64,000 nt of DNA, from assembly GCA_019113345.1 (NCBI GenBank), contig DXHQ01000037.1, positions 1 through 64,000 of the forward strand, written 5' to 3'. A program made the position numbers and the translations under genes. Below are positions 37,836 to 46,722 of this stretch, piece after piece (the stretch's first letter is position 1; every line of letters begins with the position of its first letter). This stretch comes from Candidatus Faecalibacterium intestinigallinarum. Its GTDB lineage: Bacteria; Bacillota; Clostridia; Oscillospirales; Ruminococcaceae. The notes beneath the pieces were generated by a model. It searched no databases, was not told where the DNA came from, and saw only the letters and a list, made by a program, of their open reading frames with translations.

Positions 37836-38469
37836 GTTTACCTCCAGAGAGTTTGTTCTGGTTGATCTTGATCTGCCGCTCCCACAGAGCGAGGGCGGCA
37901 GCTCCGTCTTCTTCGGACCGGCCGACGCCCACGGTGGCGTCTGCCGGCACAGACACGATGGAAACTTCCATCGGCGTCCATTTCCGGGCGATCTGGCAGG
38001 GGCCGGTGAAGCGGCCGTCCTGCGACTTCTTGCCGGGGGCCACCTCCTCCCAGACATCGACGCGGTACCGCACCGACGTGGTCTTCAGGGTGCCGGACCG
38101 GACCTTCTCGAAGATGCGCTCGGCGTCCTCGTCGGTGTCGAACTCCACCTCGGCCATGCCGCGGTTGTTTTCGACCCAGGCCCGGACCACCCTGCCGACC
38201 ACCCGGTCCACATCGTGGTTAAAAAGCAGCACCCCCACCTCGTTCAGCCGGGCAAGGTCCACGGCGTCCCCCGCGTGGTCGAGAATTTCAGGGCCGAACC
38301 ACCGCTGGTACGGTTCCTCGCTGGAAAAGCTGAGGATGCGCCGGCGGCTGTCCTGCCCGTCCTCCTCGCGGGCCAGGAACTGGCCCATGCTGCGGGTGGC
38401 GCGGTCTTTATTCCTCGGCTCCTTCGGGGTCGTCGCTTTGCTGGGCTGCGATCTGTGCGCCATTTCCAA
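37825..38469 (-). CDS. phage prohead protease, HK97 family
   Basis: LLFNHDVDRVVGRV..., TTSVRYRVD, WTPMEVSIVSVPADATVGVGRS. Confidence 0.93.
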   Translation of the reverse strand: MEMAHRSQPSKATTPKEPRNKDRATRSMGQFLAREEDGQDSRRRILSFSSEEPYQRWFGPEILDHAGDAVDLARLNEVGVLLFNHDVDRVVGRVVRAWVENNRGMAEVEFDTDEDAERIFEKVRSGTLKTTSVRYRVDVWEEVAPGKKSQDGRFTGPCQIARKWTPMEVSIVSVPADATVGVGRSEEDGAAALALWERQIKINQNKLSGGKHEH

Positions 38470-39916
38470 AAATCACCTCCTCCATGTTCACGCCCCTTTC
38501 GCGGCCGTAGGCCAGCACCTCGGCAGTCTCGTCCACCGCCTGCCGCCAGTCTTTGCCGCGCTCGGCGCAGATGTCCTGATAGGTTTTCTGCCCGGACTGC
38601 AGCGCAGTCTGACCGGCAGAGCTTTCTTTGGCCGGGTCGATCCACTTCTTGGGCGACTTGACCCAGGCGTGCGCCAGGTACTCGGCCTTTCTATCCCAGA
38701 AGCCGGGCAGATCGAGCAGCCCGGCGAGATAGCACGAAATGACAAACTGTTCATACACCTCGGTCATGAACTCCTGCAGAAGTTCCACTTCCTCGGCGTA
38801 GGTGTCCTCGTCCTCGATGGCGTTCTGCCGTGCGGACGAATAGGTCGAGCCTTTCATGTCGCGGGACACGGCCTCGTAGCTGAGGCCCTGCCCGGCGCCG
38901 ATCAGGCTCTGCTGGGTGCGCAGGAAGGCGGTGGCGTCGGTGGCCGCGCTGTGCGGGTCGATCACCTGGGCCTCGTCGCCGGCGCCCATCTCCATCATCA
39001 TGCCGGGGGACAGCCGCTTGCCGGCATAATCGACCCGCCCGTCGGGGCTGCGGCCGGCCGAGCGCCCGATGCCGCCCCCGGTGGGGATGGCCTTTTTGAT
39101 GAGCACTGCCAGACAGGCGGCGATCCGTTCCTTAACCGAGACGGCGTTGATAAACTCGTTGACGTCCCGGATGCGGGTCAGGGTGTGGGCCATGTCCGAA
39201 ATTTCCCGAATCTGGCTGGGTCGCCGCTTGGAGTACAGGAAGTAGGCGTCTTTGGCGTCCACGTAGGCCGATTCCAACATCCGCCAGCCCTCGATGTCGT
39301 ACTGCTGTATCCAGTAGCCCACCGGCCTGCGCCAGGCGTTGTACTCGATGCCGCCCACCACCCGGTTCCCGCGGCGGCGCGGTTCGGTGCGGCTCACGTC
39401 CAGTTCGTCCACCTCGATGGCCTGGAGCTTGAAGGGCACCAAGCCGCCGGAGGTGTGCCGGAACAGGAACAGGATGCCGCCGTCCACCTTTTTGCGCTCC
39501 ACCGCCATGCGGAGGATCTGGGTGAAGGACTGTTCGCCGGTGACGTCGCAGTTGCGGGCCTTGCACCACTGCCGCCACAGGTTTTCGATGCGCCGGTTGA
39601 GATCATCGTCGCCCGTATTCGCCCGCAGGGTATAGCCCTTGCCCACCACATTGCGCTTGTAGGCCAGGACGATGGCCTGCAGGATGTCGCTGTTGCGCTC
39701 CAGATCGCGCGCCCTGGCCCGGATCACGTCCCGGCTGAACCGGTCGGTGGTCTCGGCGCTCTCGTTGACGGCGGCCCAGTGGGAGTTGATGCGGCCGTAC
39801 CCGGCGGCATCGTAGTGGCGCAGGGCGTCATAGCTCTGCCGCCAGGCCTCCCGCTTGTAGGCCCACTGCGGGGACACGGCGGCGATCATATCGTCGAGAA
39901 AGCCCACCCCCATCAC
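38408..39916 (-). CDS. phage portal protein, lambda family
   Basis: GYGRINSHWAAVNESAETTDRFSRDVIRARARDLERNSDI... Confidence 0.95.
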   Translation of the reverse strand: MMGVGFLDDMIAAVSPQWAYKREAWRQSYDALRHYDAAGYGRINSHWAAVNESAETTDRFSRDVIRARARDLERNSDILQAIVLAYKRNVVGKGYTLRANTGDDDLNRRIENLWRQWCKARNCDVTGEQSFTQILRMAVERKKVDGGILFLFRHTSGGLVPFKLQAIEVDELDVSRTEPRRRGNRVVGGIEYNAWRRPVGYWIQQYDIEGWRMLESAYVDAKDAYFLYSKRRPSQIREISDMAHTLTRIRDVNEFINAVSVKERIAACLAVLIKKAIPTGGGIGRSAGRSPDGRVDYAGKRLSPGMMMEMGAGDEAQVIDPHSAATDATAFLRTQQSLIGAGQGLSYEAVSRDMKGSTYSSARQNAIEDEDTYAEEVELLQEFMTEVYEQFVISCYLAGLLDLPGFWDRKAEYLAHAWVKSPKKWIDPAKESSAGQTALQSGQKTYQDICAERGKDWRQAVDETAEVLAYGRERGVNMEEVIFGNGAQIAAQQSDDPEGAEE

Positions 39917-40140
39917 CTCCCGTCAAAAAAGGCCACATAGGTGCGGCCCAGTAGCGGCCCGCTGTCGTCGTCGGCAATCTGGGCTTCCAGGTCGTCCCGC
40001 AGGGATTTGAGCATGGCGAGGTCGGCCCGCGTCAGCGACCGGCTGCCGATCTTGTAGGACTGGCCGCCGACCAGGATGGTCTTGATCGCCGCATTGACCT
40101 GCCCCAGCAGCTCGGTTTTATCTTTGGTCGTGTTTTTCAT
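39913..40140 (-). CDS. gpW-like head-tail joining protein
   Basis: 75 aa; IGSRSLTRADLAMLKSLRDDLEAQIA. Confidence 0.85.
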   Translation of the reverse strand: MKNTTKDKTELLGQVNAAIKTILVGGQSYKIGSRSLTRADLAMLKSLRDDLEAQIADDDSGPLLGRTYVAFFDGR

Positions 40141-40149
40141 GGGGCCTCC

Positions 40150-42000
40150 TCAGAGCCAGTTTTCGTTTTCCCTGATCCAATCTTCTTCGGGCGCGGGCTG
40201 ATGGCGCTGCGCCGGCGCAGCGGCCGGCGGCGTTTGTGCAGCCGCTGCGGCATCGTCCCACAGGTAGAGCGAGCGCACCTCCATGATGTCGGCGGCGGCC
40301 GCTGCATAGACCTCACAGTCCAGGTAGTGGTTGTCGGCGTGGGAGGATTTTACCGCCCACCGCTGCACCTCTCTGCCGTTGACCCGCTCGGTGACCTTGT
40401 GTTCGGACGTGACCTGCTCGGCGTAGTCGAGGTCGCAGTCCTTGTGAACCATCCACGACCCGCTGCCGTTCGGGCGGCGCATCCGGGCGGCGATCATGTC
40501 CTTGTACTTGCCGCCGTCCACCAGGATGAGCTGCAGGCCGTTGGCCCGGCTGCCGGCCTTGTCCACGGTGGAGATGCGGTAATGCCCCTGCAGGTTGGAC
40601 ACGCCCTTGCAGGGCCGCACCCACTCGGTGTTGGCGATGCAGAAATTGTAGACGGCGTCGGTCTGATCGCCGCTGTCCATCAGGGCGAGGTCCACCATCA
40701 TGGACCCGCCGTCCGGGACACGGAACTCGGTGCCCATGATCCGCTCGACCTCGTCCATCGAGAGGGCCTGCCCGTGCGCCACGTTCTGGCTGGTCATGTA
40801 GTCGCCCCAGGCCCGGATGGTCCAGTACAGGCAGTTTTCCTGCACGTCGATGCCGCCGGTCAACAGCTTGGCCCAGGCAGGCAGCTCCCAGGCCGGCACG
40901 GCAGTCTGGCGCTCCATCACCATCTCGGCGTTGGTCTTGAGCTTGGTATCCTCCCACGGTTCGGCCAGCCACGAATTGACAAAGTTGTGCAGCAGGTCGG
41001 GGTCGTCCTTTGACTTCATGAACTCCCGCGCGATGTCCGAGAAGGAGGTGAACGGGGAGTATAGGGTGTTCATCCAGTAGGCCACGCTCTTGGGCGTCTG
41101 CGTGTCCTGCCGGACGTACTGCCACTGGCCGGCGCGCAGCATGGCGCCCTTGTCCCGGTCGGTGATGATGCAGCCGCACTCCTGGCACAGGTAGGTGGTC
41201 ATGTCGGCGCGCTTTGCCCGGTCGGGCACGTCGTCCTTGCTGGGCCATTTGAGCTGCGCGAATTTCAGCTCGATGTACCTGCCGCAGTGCGGGCAGGGCA
41301 CGAAATAGTGTTTTTCGGCGTCCGCCTCCTCTTTGGCCTTCCAGATGGGGCCGGTCTTGAGGGTGGGGGTGGACGCCATGAAGATCTTGCGGTTGAAGAT
41401 GTAGGTCTTGGTGCGCTCGATGGCCAGGGAGATGGGGTCGGCCTCGCGCTTTGTCGCTCCGGGGTACTTGTCCACCTCATCGAGGAACAGGTACCGGATG
41501 GGGGTGGACGCCAGGTCGGCCGGGCTGTTGGCGCCGGTCAGATAGACGGTCATGTCCCGGAATTTCTGCGCGAGGACCTTGCTCTCATGCTCCCTGTACT
41601 TGGCCCGCAGCGGCTTGCACTGGCGGAACATCGGCCCCAGCTTTGCTTCGACGGTCCGCTCGGCCAGCTCGTCGGAAGGATAGACGATCATGGCTGGCGC
41701 CGGGTCCTGATCGATGGCGCTGCCCAGAGCGTTCTCCATAGCCGACGTGCCGCCCACCTGGGTGGGCTTGACAAAGACGATCCGCTCGGTGGTATCGTCG
41801 CTGAAGGCGTCCATGATCTCGGTCAGGTAGGGGGTGAGAGCATTGCGCCAGGGGCCTGAAATGGAATTGCTGTCCGGGAGGATACGGTTTTTCTCGGCCC
41901 ACGCGGACACGCTCAGCCGCTCCCGCGGGCGCAGCAGTTCAACGGCGGGAGCCATCCACGCCGGCAGATCATAGGGCTTTACCGCAGGGCGACGGCTCAC
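40150..42000 (-). CDS. phage terminase large subunit (GpA family)
   Basis: PWRNALTPYLTEIMDAFSDDTTERIVFVKPTQVGGTSAMENALGSAIDQDP; CxxC zinc motifs. Confidence 0.95.
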   Translation of the reverse strand: MSRRPAVKPYDLPAWMAPAVELLRPRERLSVSAWAEKNRILPDSNSISGPWRNALTPYLTEIMDAFSDDTTERIVFVKPTQVGGTSAMENALGSAIDQDPAPAMIVYPSDELAERTVEAKLGPMFRQCKPLRAKYREHESKVLAQKFRDMTVYLTGANSPADLASTPIRYLFLDEVDKYPGATKREADPISLAIERTKTYIFNRKIFMASTPTLKTGPIWKAKEEADAEKHYFVPCPHCGRYIELKFAQLKWPSKDDVPDRAKRADMTTYLCQECGCIITDRDKGAMLRAGQWQYVRQDTQTPKSVAYWMNTLYSPFTSFSDIAREFMKSKDDPDLLHNFVNSWLAEPWEDTKLKTNAEMVMERQTAVPAWELPAWAKLLTGGIDVQENCLYWTIRAWGDYMTSQNVAHGQALSMDEVERIMGTEFRVPDGGSMMVDLALMDSGDQTDAVYNFCIANTEWVRPCKGVSNLQGHYRISTVDKAGSRANGLQLILVDGGKYKDMIAARMRRPNGSGSWMVHKDCDLDYAEQVTSEHKVTERVNGREVQRWAVKSSHADNHYLDCEVYAAAAADIMEVRSLYLWDDAAAAAQTPPAAAPAQRHQPAPEEDWIRENENWL

Positions 42001-42554
42001 GCCTTCATCCCGCCCTGGTCGTCACCTTTCAGCCGCATCCCGTCCACAAAGGCATTCAGCATGGTATCCAACTCCTTTCGCAGCGACCGCTGCGTACTTC
42101 TCACGGTGGTTGCATCCACATAGCCGGTCAGCATGCCGGCCAGGCGTGAGGTCATTCCATAGGCAAATTTTTTGAAGTTTGCCATAAAGTCGGACAGCTC
42201 ATCCACCGCCTGGCTGACCTCGATGTACTCGCCCTTTTCAATGGCCGTTTTCAGCTTGTGCAGCTCGGCCTGGCTGTTTTTCAGGGCGATTTCGGCCCGC
42301 AGCTTCTGCTCCTTGAGTTCGGCCTCTTTGTCCGTTTTGCTGCGCCCGTAGGCCTTGTCGGACAGATAGGCCGTGTACTTCTGCACCGTCGGCACAAGAT
42401 CATACCGGCGTCCGTCCGGGGTTTCGGTGGTCGGCAGGACGCCCTCCTGGGTGAGCTGCTGGATACGCCGCACACTCACCCCAAACAGGTCCGCCACGAC
42501 CTCCACGCGGTAGAGTCCACCGGCAAACGCCTTTCCATTTTCAACGTTTCTCAT
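41997..42554 (-). CDS. phage terminase small subunit (Nu1-like)
   Basis: N-terminal wHTH: VADLFGVSVRRIQQLTQEGVLPTTETPDGRRYDL. Confidence 0.85.
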   Translation of the reverse strand: MRNVENGKAFAGGLYRVEVVADLFGVSVRRIQQLTQEGVLPTTETPDGRRYDLVPTVQKYTAYLSDKAYGRSKTDKEAELKEQKLRAEIALKNSQAELHKLKTAIEKGEYIEVSQAVDELSDFMANFKKFAYGMTSRLAGMLTGYVDATTVRSTQRSLRKELDTMLNAFVDGMRLKGDDQGGMKA

Positions 42555-42820
42555 GCTGTCATTTCATTCTGCAAAGTTAGTTGTAACGAAGTGTGAATTT
42601 TGTTGAATTTTTTTCGCAGAAAAGCATCGGGCCTTCCGTGCCCCGCAGGGCCAATCCCTCCAGGAAGGACCCGCGAAACAAAAAATAAAGCGCACAGGCC
42701 TGTTACAGCCTTCCGGGGCCTCCGACCTGGGCGGGCGCGAAGGGGGACGCCCGCAGCTCCCGGCGGTGGGAAAAGAAACCACCATGCGCTTTCGAGGTCC
42801 GGTTACGGGGTCCCGGATGC

Positions 42821-42894
42821 TGGCACGACGGGCAGGAGTCGAACCTGCAGCCCGCGGTTTTGGAGACCGCCGCTCTGCATTGAGCTACCGCCGC
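42821..42894 (-). tRNA. phage tRNA-Trp(CCA)
   Basis: GCGGCGGTAGCTCAATGCAGAGCGGCGGTCTCCAAAACCGCGGGCTGCAGGTTCGACTCCTGCCCGTCGTGCCA; cloverleaf with anticodon CCA and encoded 3' CCA. Confidence 0.88.
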
Positions 42895-42898
42895 ATAC

Positions 42899-42931
42899 AA
42901 AAAGAGCCGCGGGTGTCTCCATCCGTGGCTC
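42899..42931 (-). terminator. intrinsic terminator immediately upstream of tRNA-Trp and the late operon
   Basis: minus strand GAGCCACGG-atggagacacc-CCGCGGCTC-TTTTT. Confidence 0.75.
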
Positions 42932-42966
42932 TACGAGTACAGTATACCTCGCCCGAAATAGGAACT

Positions 42967-43398
42967 TCAAGGAACTCTTTCGGGATTTTCGGGCGAAATT
43001 TCCATCGCATCCACCGTCCGGTGGTGCTGTTTTGCCGCCCATCGCAGGGTGACATTGTGGTCGGCCGCGATCCGCTCCCAGCGCTGGCCGAGGATGTACC
43101 TCCGGGTCAGGATGTCCCGGCGCAGGGGGTCGGGCACGGTATCAATGGCCGCCCTGACCTCGGCGCGGGCGGCGGCGCAGCGCGCAGCCTCGGCGGCGAG
43201 GCGCTGCTGCGCGTCCACGATCCGCTCCACCGCCCGCGGGATGGCCTGCCCGTCCCCGCCGCCGGGCATCCCGGTCAGCGCCTGAGTGACGCGGGCGGCT
43301 TCGGCGCGCAGGGCCTCGATCTCATCCGCGATGGTCTTTTCCCGCCGCAGCGCGTCGCGGTAGCGGTAGAGATAGGCGATTTTTTCAGGGTATGTCAT
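42967..43398 (-). CDS. DUF1492-like sigma-region-4-type phage transcriptional regulator
   Basis: EKIAYLYRYRDALRREKTIADEIEALRAEA... DPLRRDILTRRYILGQRWERIAADHNVTLRW. Confidence 0.75.
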   Translation of the reverse strand: MTYPEKIAYLYRYRDALRREKTIADEIEALRAEAARVTQALTGMPGGGDGQAIPRAVERIVDAQQRLAAEAARCAAARAEVRAAIDTVPDPLRRDILTRRYILGQRWERIAADHNVTLRWAAKQHHRTVDAMEISPENPERVP

Positions 43399-43411
43399 GG
43401 GCACCTCCAAA

Positions 43412-43759
43412 TCAAACAAATTCTTTCGGCGGCAGGTCTGTTTCTTCGCCGATCTTCTTCCATAGGTGCAGGCAATACGGGTGGAGGTTAACATACTCGT
43501 TTTTAGGCGGATGGAACTGAACAGCGCATTCGTCATCCCTCCAAAAAATATCCTTCACAAGGCACATTTCTTCCCATGTGGGGCACCTGTTTCGAAGGCT
43601 CACACTGACGTGCTCCCAACCACCGGCCCACGATGCGATAATGGCCATTTCCCGCGGTGCCTTGTACCGCTTGTCGTTGATGTAGCAGGCCATACCATCA
43701 AACCCGGAATCTACGATTCGGAGACGTTTGTCATTCTTGATTTCAGCTATCTTTCGCAT
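43412..43759 (-). CDS. DUF7694-like phage protein
   Basis: YKAPREMAIIASWAGGWEHVSVSLRNRCPTWEEMCLVKDIFWRDDECAVQFHPPKNEYVN. Confidence 0.75.
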   Translation of the reverse strand: MRKIAEIKNDKRLRIVDSGFDGMACYINDKRYKAPREMAIIASWAGGWEHVSVSLRNRCPTWEEMCLVKDIFWRDDECAVQFHPPKNEYVNLHPYCLHLWKKIGEETDLPPKEFV

Positions 43760-43761
43760 AG

Positions 43762-43971
43762 TTATTCCTCCAAAAAGTCGTAATACCGGAAAAGCCAGCG
43801 CAGCGCGAAGATCAAATCCGCCTTGCTCAGGTTGTCGTGTGCCTTCATTTCTGCAACGCGCTTTATGGCTTCTGTTTTTTCGCTGATGGTGACATCTGGG
43901 TTTTCGAGGTTATATTTAACAATTTTCAACGCTTGCGCGTTTACGTCCGGAAACATAATCTCGTTGCTCAT
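43762..43971 (-). CDS. small hypothetical phage protein
   Basis: MSNEIMFPDVNAQALKIVKYNLENP...; downstream start preferred. Confidence 0.6.
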   Translation of the reverse strand: MSNEIMFPDVNAQALKIVKYNLENPDVTISEKTEAIKRVAEMKAHDNLSKADLIFALRWLFRYYDFLEE

Positions 43972-43973
43972 GG

Positions 43974-44165
43974 TCAGTTCTCCATCTTTGCTCCGCAGTG
44001 GGGGCAAAATCTCCATGTCGGTCTTGTAATAATCCCTGCGGCAGTTTTGCACTGGCTACATCCAAAAATTGCGCAATTAGAATAGTTGTCGATTTGGAGC
44101 ACTACCCATTCTCCATGCGGTCGCAGATTCTCGAGGTCGATGGTTAGGATGTAGACTTTCTTCAT
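43974..44165 (-). CDS. small zinc-ribbon phage protein
   Basis: CAIFGCSQCKTAAG...RFCPHCGAKME. Confidence 0.75.
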   Translation of the reverse strand: MKKVYILTIDLENLRPHGEWVVLQIDNYSNCAIFGCSQCKTAAGIITRPTWRFCPHCGAKMEN

Positions 44166-44167
44166 GG

Positions 44168-44669
44168 TTAAAGACCCCCCGCCAAATCGAATAAAGTAAA
44201 CATCTTTCCAGCCTCGTCGGCCTCTTGCAGGTAGCCCACGCCGTCCCGGAAATAATCGGGGTTCAGCTCGATGCCCACGCCATAACGCTGCATCTTGATG
44301 GCCATGTAAGGCACCGTCATCAGGCCGCCGAAGGGGTCAAGGATGGTGTCGCCGGGATTTGACCAGCGGTTGATGGCGCGCTCCACAATATCGAGCTGCA
44401 GGGGGCAGATGTGCATCTCCCGCTTTTTCAGCCGCTGGCTGGTGTTGAGGGTGCGCATCCGGTTGATGTCGTCCCACACACCGTCCGTCCAACTGCCCGG
44501 CGCGCAGACCATGCCGGGCGAAGATCGCCCGGCGTCCGCCACGCAGCGCCCACAGCACGCTGGCACGCTGGTGAGGCTTGAGGATAGGGTTCAGTTCATC
44601 TTCTCCCACGTCCAGGCCGGACAGCGGCGCGACGTCGATCTTGCCCTCCAGAAACTCTCTGTACGTCAT
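44168..44669 (-). pseudogene. internally deleted helicase/DNA-methyltransferase fusion gene remnant
   Basis: N-term frame LKPHQRASVLWALRGGRRAIFA breaks off before Walker A; other frame resumes as VWDDINRMRTLNTSQRLKKREMHICPLQLDIVERAINRWSNPGDTILDPFGG. Confidence 0.75.
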
Positions 44670-45082
44670 CTCATATCCCCTCCAACGTCGTCCTCTGTCT
44701 CGACGATCTCAATCTCCACCCTGGGCCTTGCCTTGTCCACCGCCCAGTCATCGGAAAAGCCGATGATCTCCTTCCAGCCGTCGTTTTGCAGCACCTTGCA
44801 GCGGACCAGCGCATCCTGGACGAACTTGCGCCCGGCGGTGATGTTATCCCGGTCCCGGCGGCGGTCTGGCTCGACCCACAGATACCGCATCACCACCGGC
44901 CGGCGGATATGTACGCCGTGCAGCTGGCGGCGTATCTCGGCGCAGATGCGGCGCTCGGCGTCTTTCTTGAGCTGGGCGCCCTTGTACCGGTTGGCCCGCT
45001 CGGCCTCGATCAGCTCGTTCAGGCCAGGCAGGCGGCCGGGGATGGTCAGTTTGTATTGCATGGGGTCACTCCTTCTTTTCAA
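44666..45082 (-). CDS. RusA-family Holliday junction resolvase
   Basis: IPGRLPGLNELIEAER..., DRRRDRDNITAGRKFVQDALV. Confidence 0.88.
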   Translation of the reverse strand: MKRRSDPMQYKLTIPGRLPGLNELIEAERANRYKGAQLKKDAERRICAEIRRQLHGVHIRRPVVMRYLWVEPDRRRDRDNITAGRKFVQDALVRCKVLQNDGWKEIIGFSDDWAVDKARPRVEIEIVETEDDVGGDMR

Positions 45083-45324
45083 AACAGGGTCAGCTGCCCA
45101 TATTCGTTTTCACTGGCGGCCGGTTGTGCCTTTTTAGGCCGCGTCCGCGGTTTTTGTGTGGTTGTTTCAGGTTTTGAAACAACCTCTGCACCTTGCGGCT
45201 TTTCCGCGCTGCACATCATATCCACCTGGGCCCACACCCGGCGCCAGTGCCAGACGTCCCTAAAATACATGGGCGTATACCAGACGTTCCCCTCATCCCG
45301 CGGGATCTGCCCCCCTCCGGTCAT
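45079..45324 (-). CDS. C-terminal portion of a phage N-6 DNA methylase (split by frameshift)
   Basis: IPRDEGNVWYTPMYFRDVWHWRRVW..., +1 frame relative to upstream ORF across a G6 tract. Confidence 0.6.
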   Translation of the reverse strand: MTGGGQIPRDEGNVWYTPMYFRDVWHWRRVWAQVDMMCSAEKPQGAEVVSKPETTTQKPRTRPKKAQPAASENEYGQLTLF

Positions 45325-45958
45325 AGGCGGTCGCCGGGTGGGCCAGGGTGTCGCCGATCACGACGTACCCGGCGCAGCCCAGCAAGCTGAGCTGTATGTA
45401 GCACATCAGGCCGACGGTAAAGTCGATGTCCTGCGCCACGAAAAGCACGCTGGTCTGGTAGTTGACCTTCTGCCGGGTACACTCATTTGCAAAGGCCACC
45501 AGCAGCGCCCCGGCCCCGCAGGCGGGATCAGAAACCGATACCCAGCCCTGCCTCTCAACCTGCGCGGCGATATTCTCACTGTTCAGCGCAGACATGGCGC
45601 TGCACACGTTGTAGGGTGTAAAAAACTGTCCGTTGTGCTCGTTGCCGAGGCCGAGCGTCATGAAAATTTCGCCAAGCAGGTCTTGATCCTGGTTTTCATC
45701 CAGTGCGGCTACAACCATGCCCAGCATCTCGGCCATGGTCTGCCGCTCGGCTTCCGTGTATTTTTCGCTCAGGGTTTTGTACGTCTTTTCGCGTTCATTC
45801 CGGTGCGCACGGTCAACCGCGTTGGAAATGGAGCAGGCGCACATGACGATCCAGTCAGCCCACACCTCCCACCTGCCATGCCTACCACAGAGGGATTCGA
45901 AGGCTTTGACCAGCTCTTTCTGGGCCGCCCCACGAACAAGCCGGGCGTCCGATTTCAT
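45293..45958 (-). CDS. phage N-6 DNA methylase, N-terminal/catalytic part
   Basis: GNEHNGQFFTPYNVCSAMSALN... VSDPACGAGALLVAF. Confidence 0.85.
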   Translation of the reverse strand: MKSDARLVRGAAQKELVKAFESLCGRHGRWEVWADWIVMCACSISNAVDRAHRNEREKTYKTLSEKYTEAERQTMAEMLGMVVAALDENQDQDLLGEIFMTLGLGNEHNGQFFTPYNVCSAMSALNSENIAAQVERQGWVSVSDPACGAGALLVAFANECTRQKVNYQTSVLFVAQDIDFTVGLMCYIQLSLLGCAGYVVIGDTLAHPATAYDRRGADPAG

Positions 45959-45964
45959 GCTGTA

Positions 45965-46717
45965 TCACCCCTTCCTCTTGTGCCGCCTGGGCCGCGTTGC
46001 CGCATCGGCCAGAAAGTCGTTGCCGCTGGGCGTATCGCGGTCCACCCGTTTTGCGCCCCCGCCGCGGTGGGCCGCCTGCCAGGCGTCTAGGGTGTGGATG
46101 CCCTGGGCCTGGCAGCGGTCCAGGATGCGACGGGTATAGGCCAGCGGGCATTTGGCGGCATGGGCTGCTGTCTCCCGGATGGCTTCCAGGATCAGCGTAT
46201 CCTCGATGCCTGCTTTTCTGTATTCAGCAAAAGTCTGATGCACGGCAGCCCCTCCGTTGTAGCCGCAGGCCGTCCAGAACGATTCCGGTTCGGCCTTCGC
46301 CTTCTCCGGCGGGTCCGAGCCGGAAGAAGACGAAGTCTTCACAGGAACAGGTACAGGTACAGGAGCAGGTACAGGTAAGCCGGATTTGCCGTTTTCATTT
46401 TCGGCAAAATCGGCATTTGCCGACTTTCCGGACTGCTGCCGCTTGCTGTTTGTTGCATCGGCACCCATACGCCCAGCCACGCGGCGCTTTTCACGTATTT
46501 CCTCCCACTTTTCCAAGTTGTCGTCCAGCCGTAGCCGCATAAACTCCCAGGCCACAGACGCGGCCGGATTCTCAAAAGCAGGGAGTTTCCCTGTCTCGGT
46601 GTAATCCAGAATAGCGAAAAACAGGCGGCCCACATCTTCCAGCGGAAGGCCCCGAATGGCTTTTGCCCAATCGGTATACAGAAGGACGCTTTTGCTTTTT
46701 TCCATGCGGGCCTCCAA
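45965..46717 (-). CDS. phage replisome organizer: DUF6291-like N-terminus and DnaD-like C-terminus
   Basis: VLLYTDWAKAIRGLPLEDVGRLFFAILDYTETG; (PV)n linker. Confidence 0.7.
   Translation of the reverse strand: MEARMEKSKSVLLYTDWAKAIRGLPLEDVGRLFFAILDYTETGKLPAFENPAASVAWEFMRLRLDDNLEKWEEIREKRRVAGRMGADATNSKRQQSGKSANADFAENENGKSGLPVPAPVPVPVPVKTSSSSGSDPPEKAKAEPESFWTACGYNGGAAVHQTFAEYRKAGIEDTLILEAIRETAAHAAKCPLAYTRRILDRCQAQGIHTLDAWQAAHRGGGAKRVDRDTPSGNDFLADAATRPRRHKRKG
46341..46376 (+). repeat. hexanucleotide tandem repeat (acaggW)x6 in replisome organizer linker
   Basis: acagga acaggt acaggt acagga gcaggt acaggt. Confidence 0.85.
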
Positions 46718-46722
46718 AACGT

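Noticed and set aside
36333-38057. 574-aa ORF start for the major capsid protein
   Set aside because: The upstream 74 residues are the wrong frame of the prohead protease; MNTRQEALARQQ at 37835 is the credible start.
46341-46376. Short tandem repeat as a CRISPR-like array
   Set aside because: Units are 6 bp with no spacers and translate in frame within a CDS.
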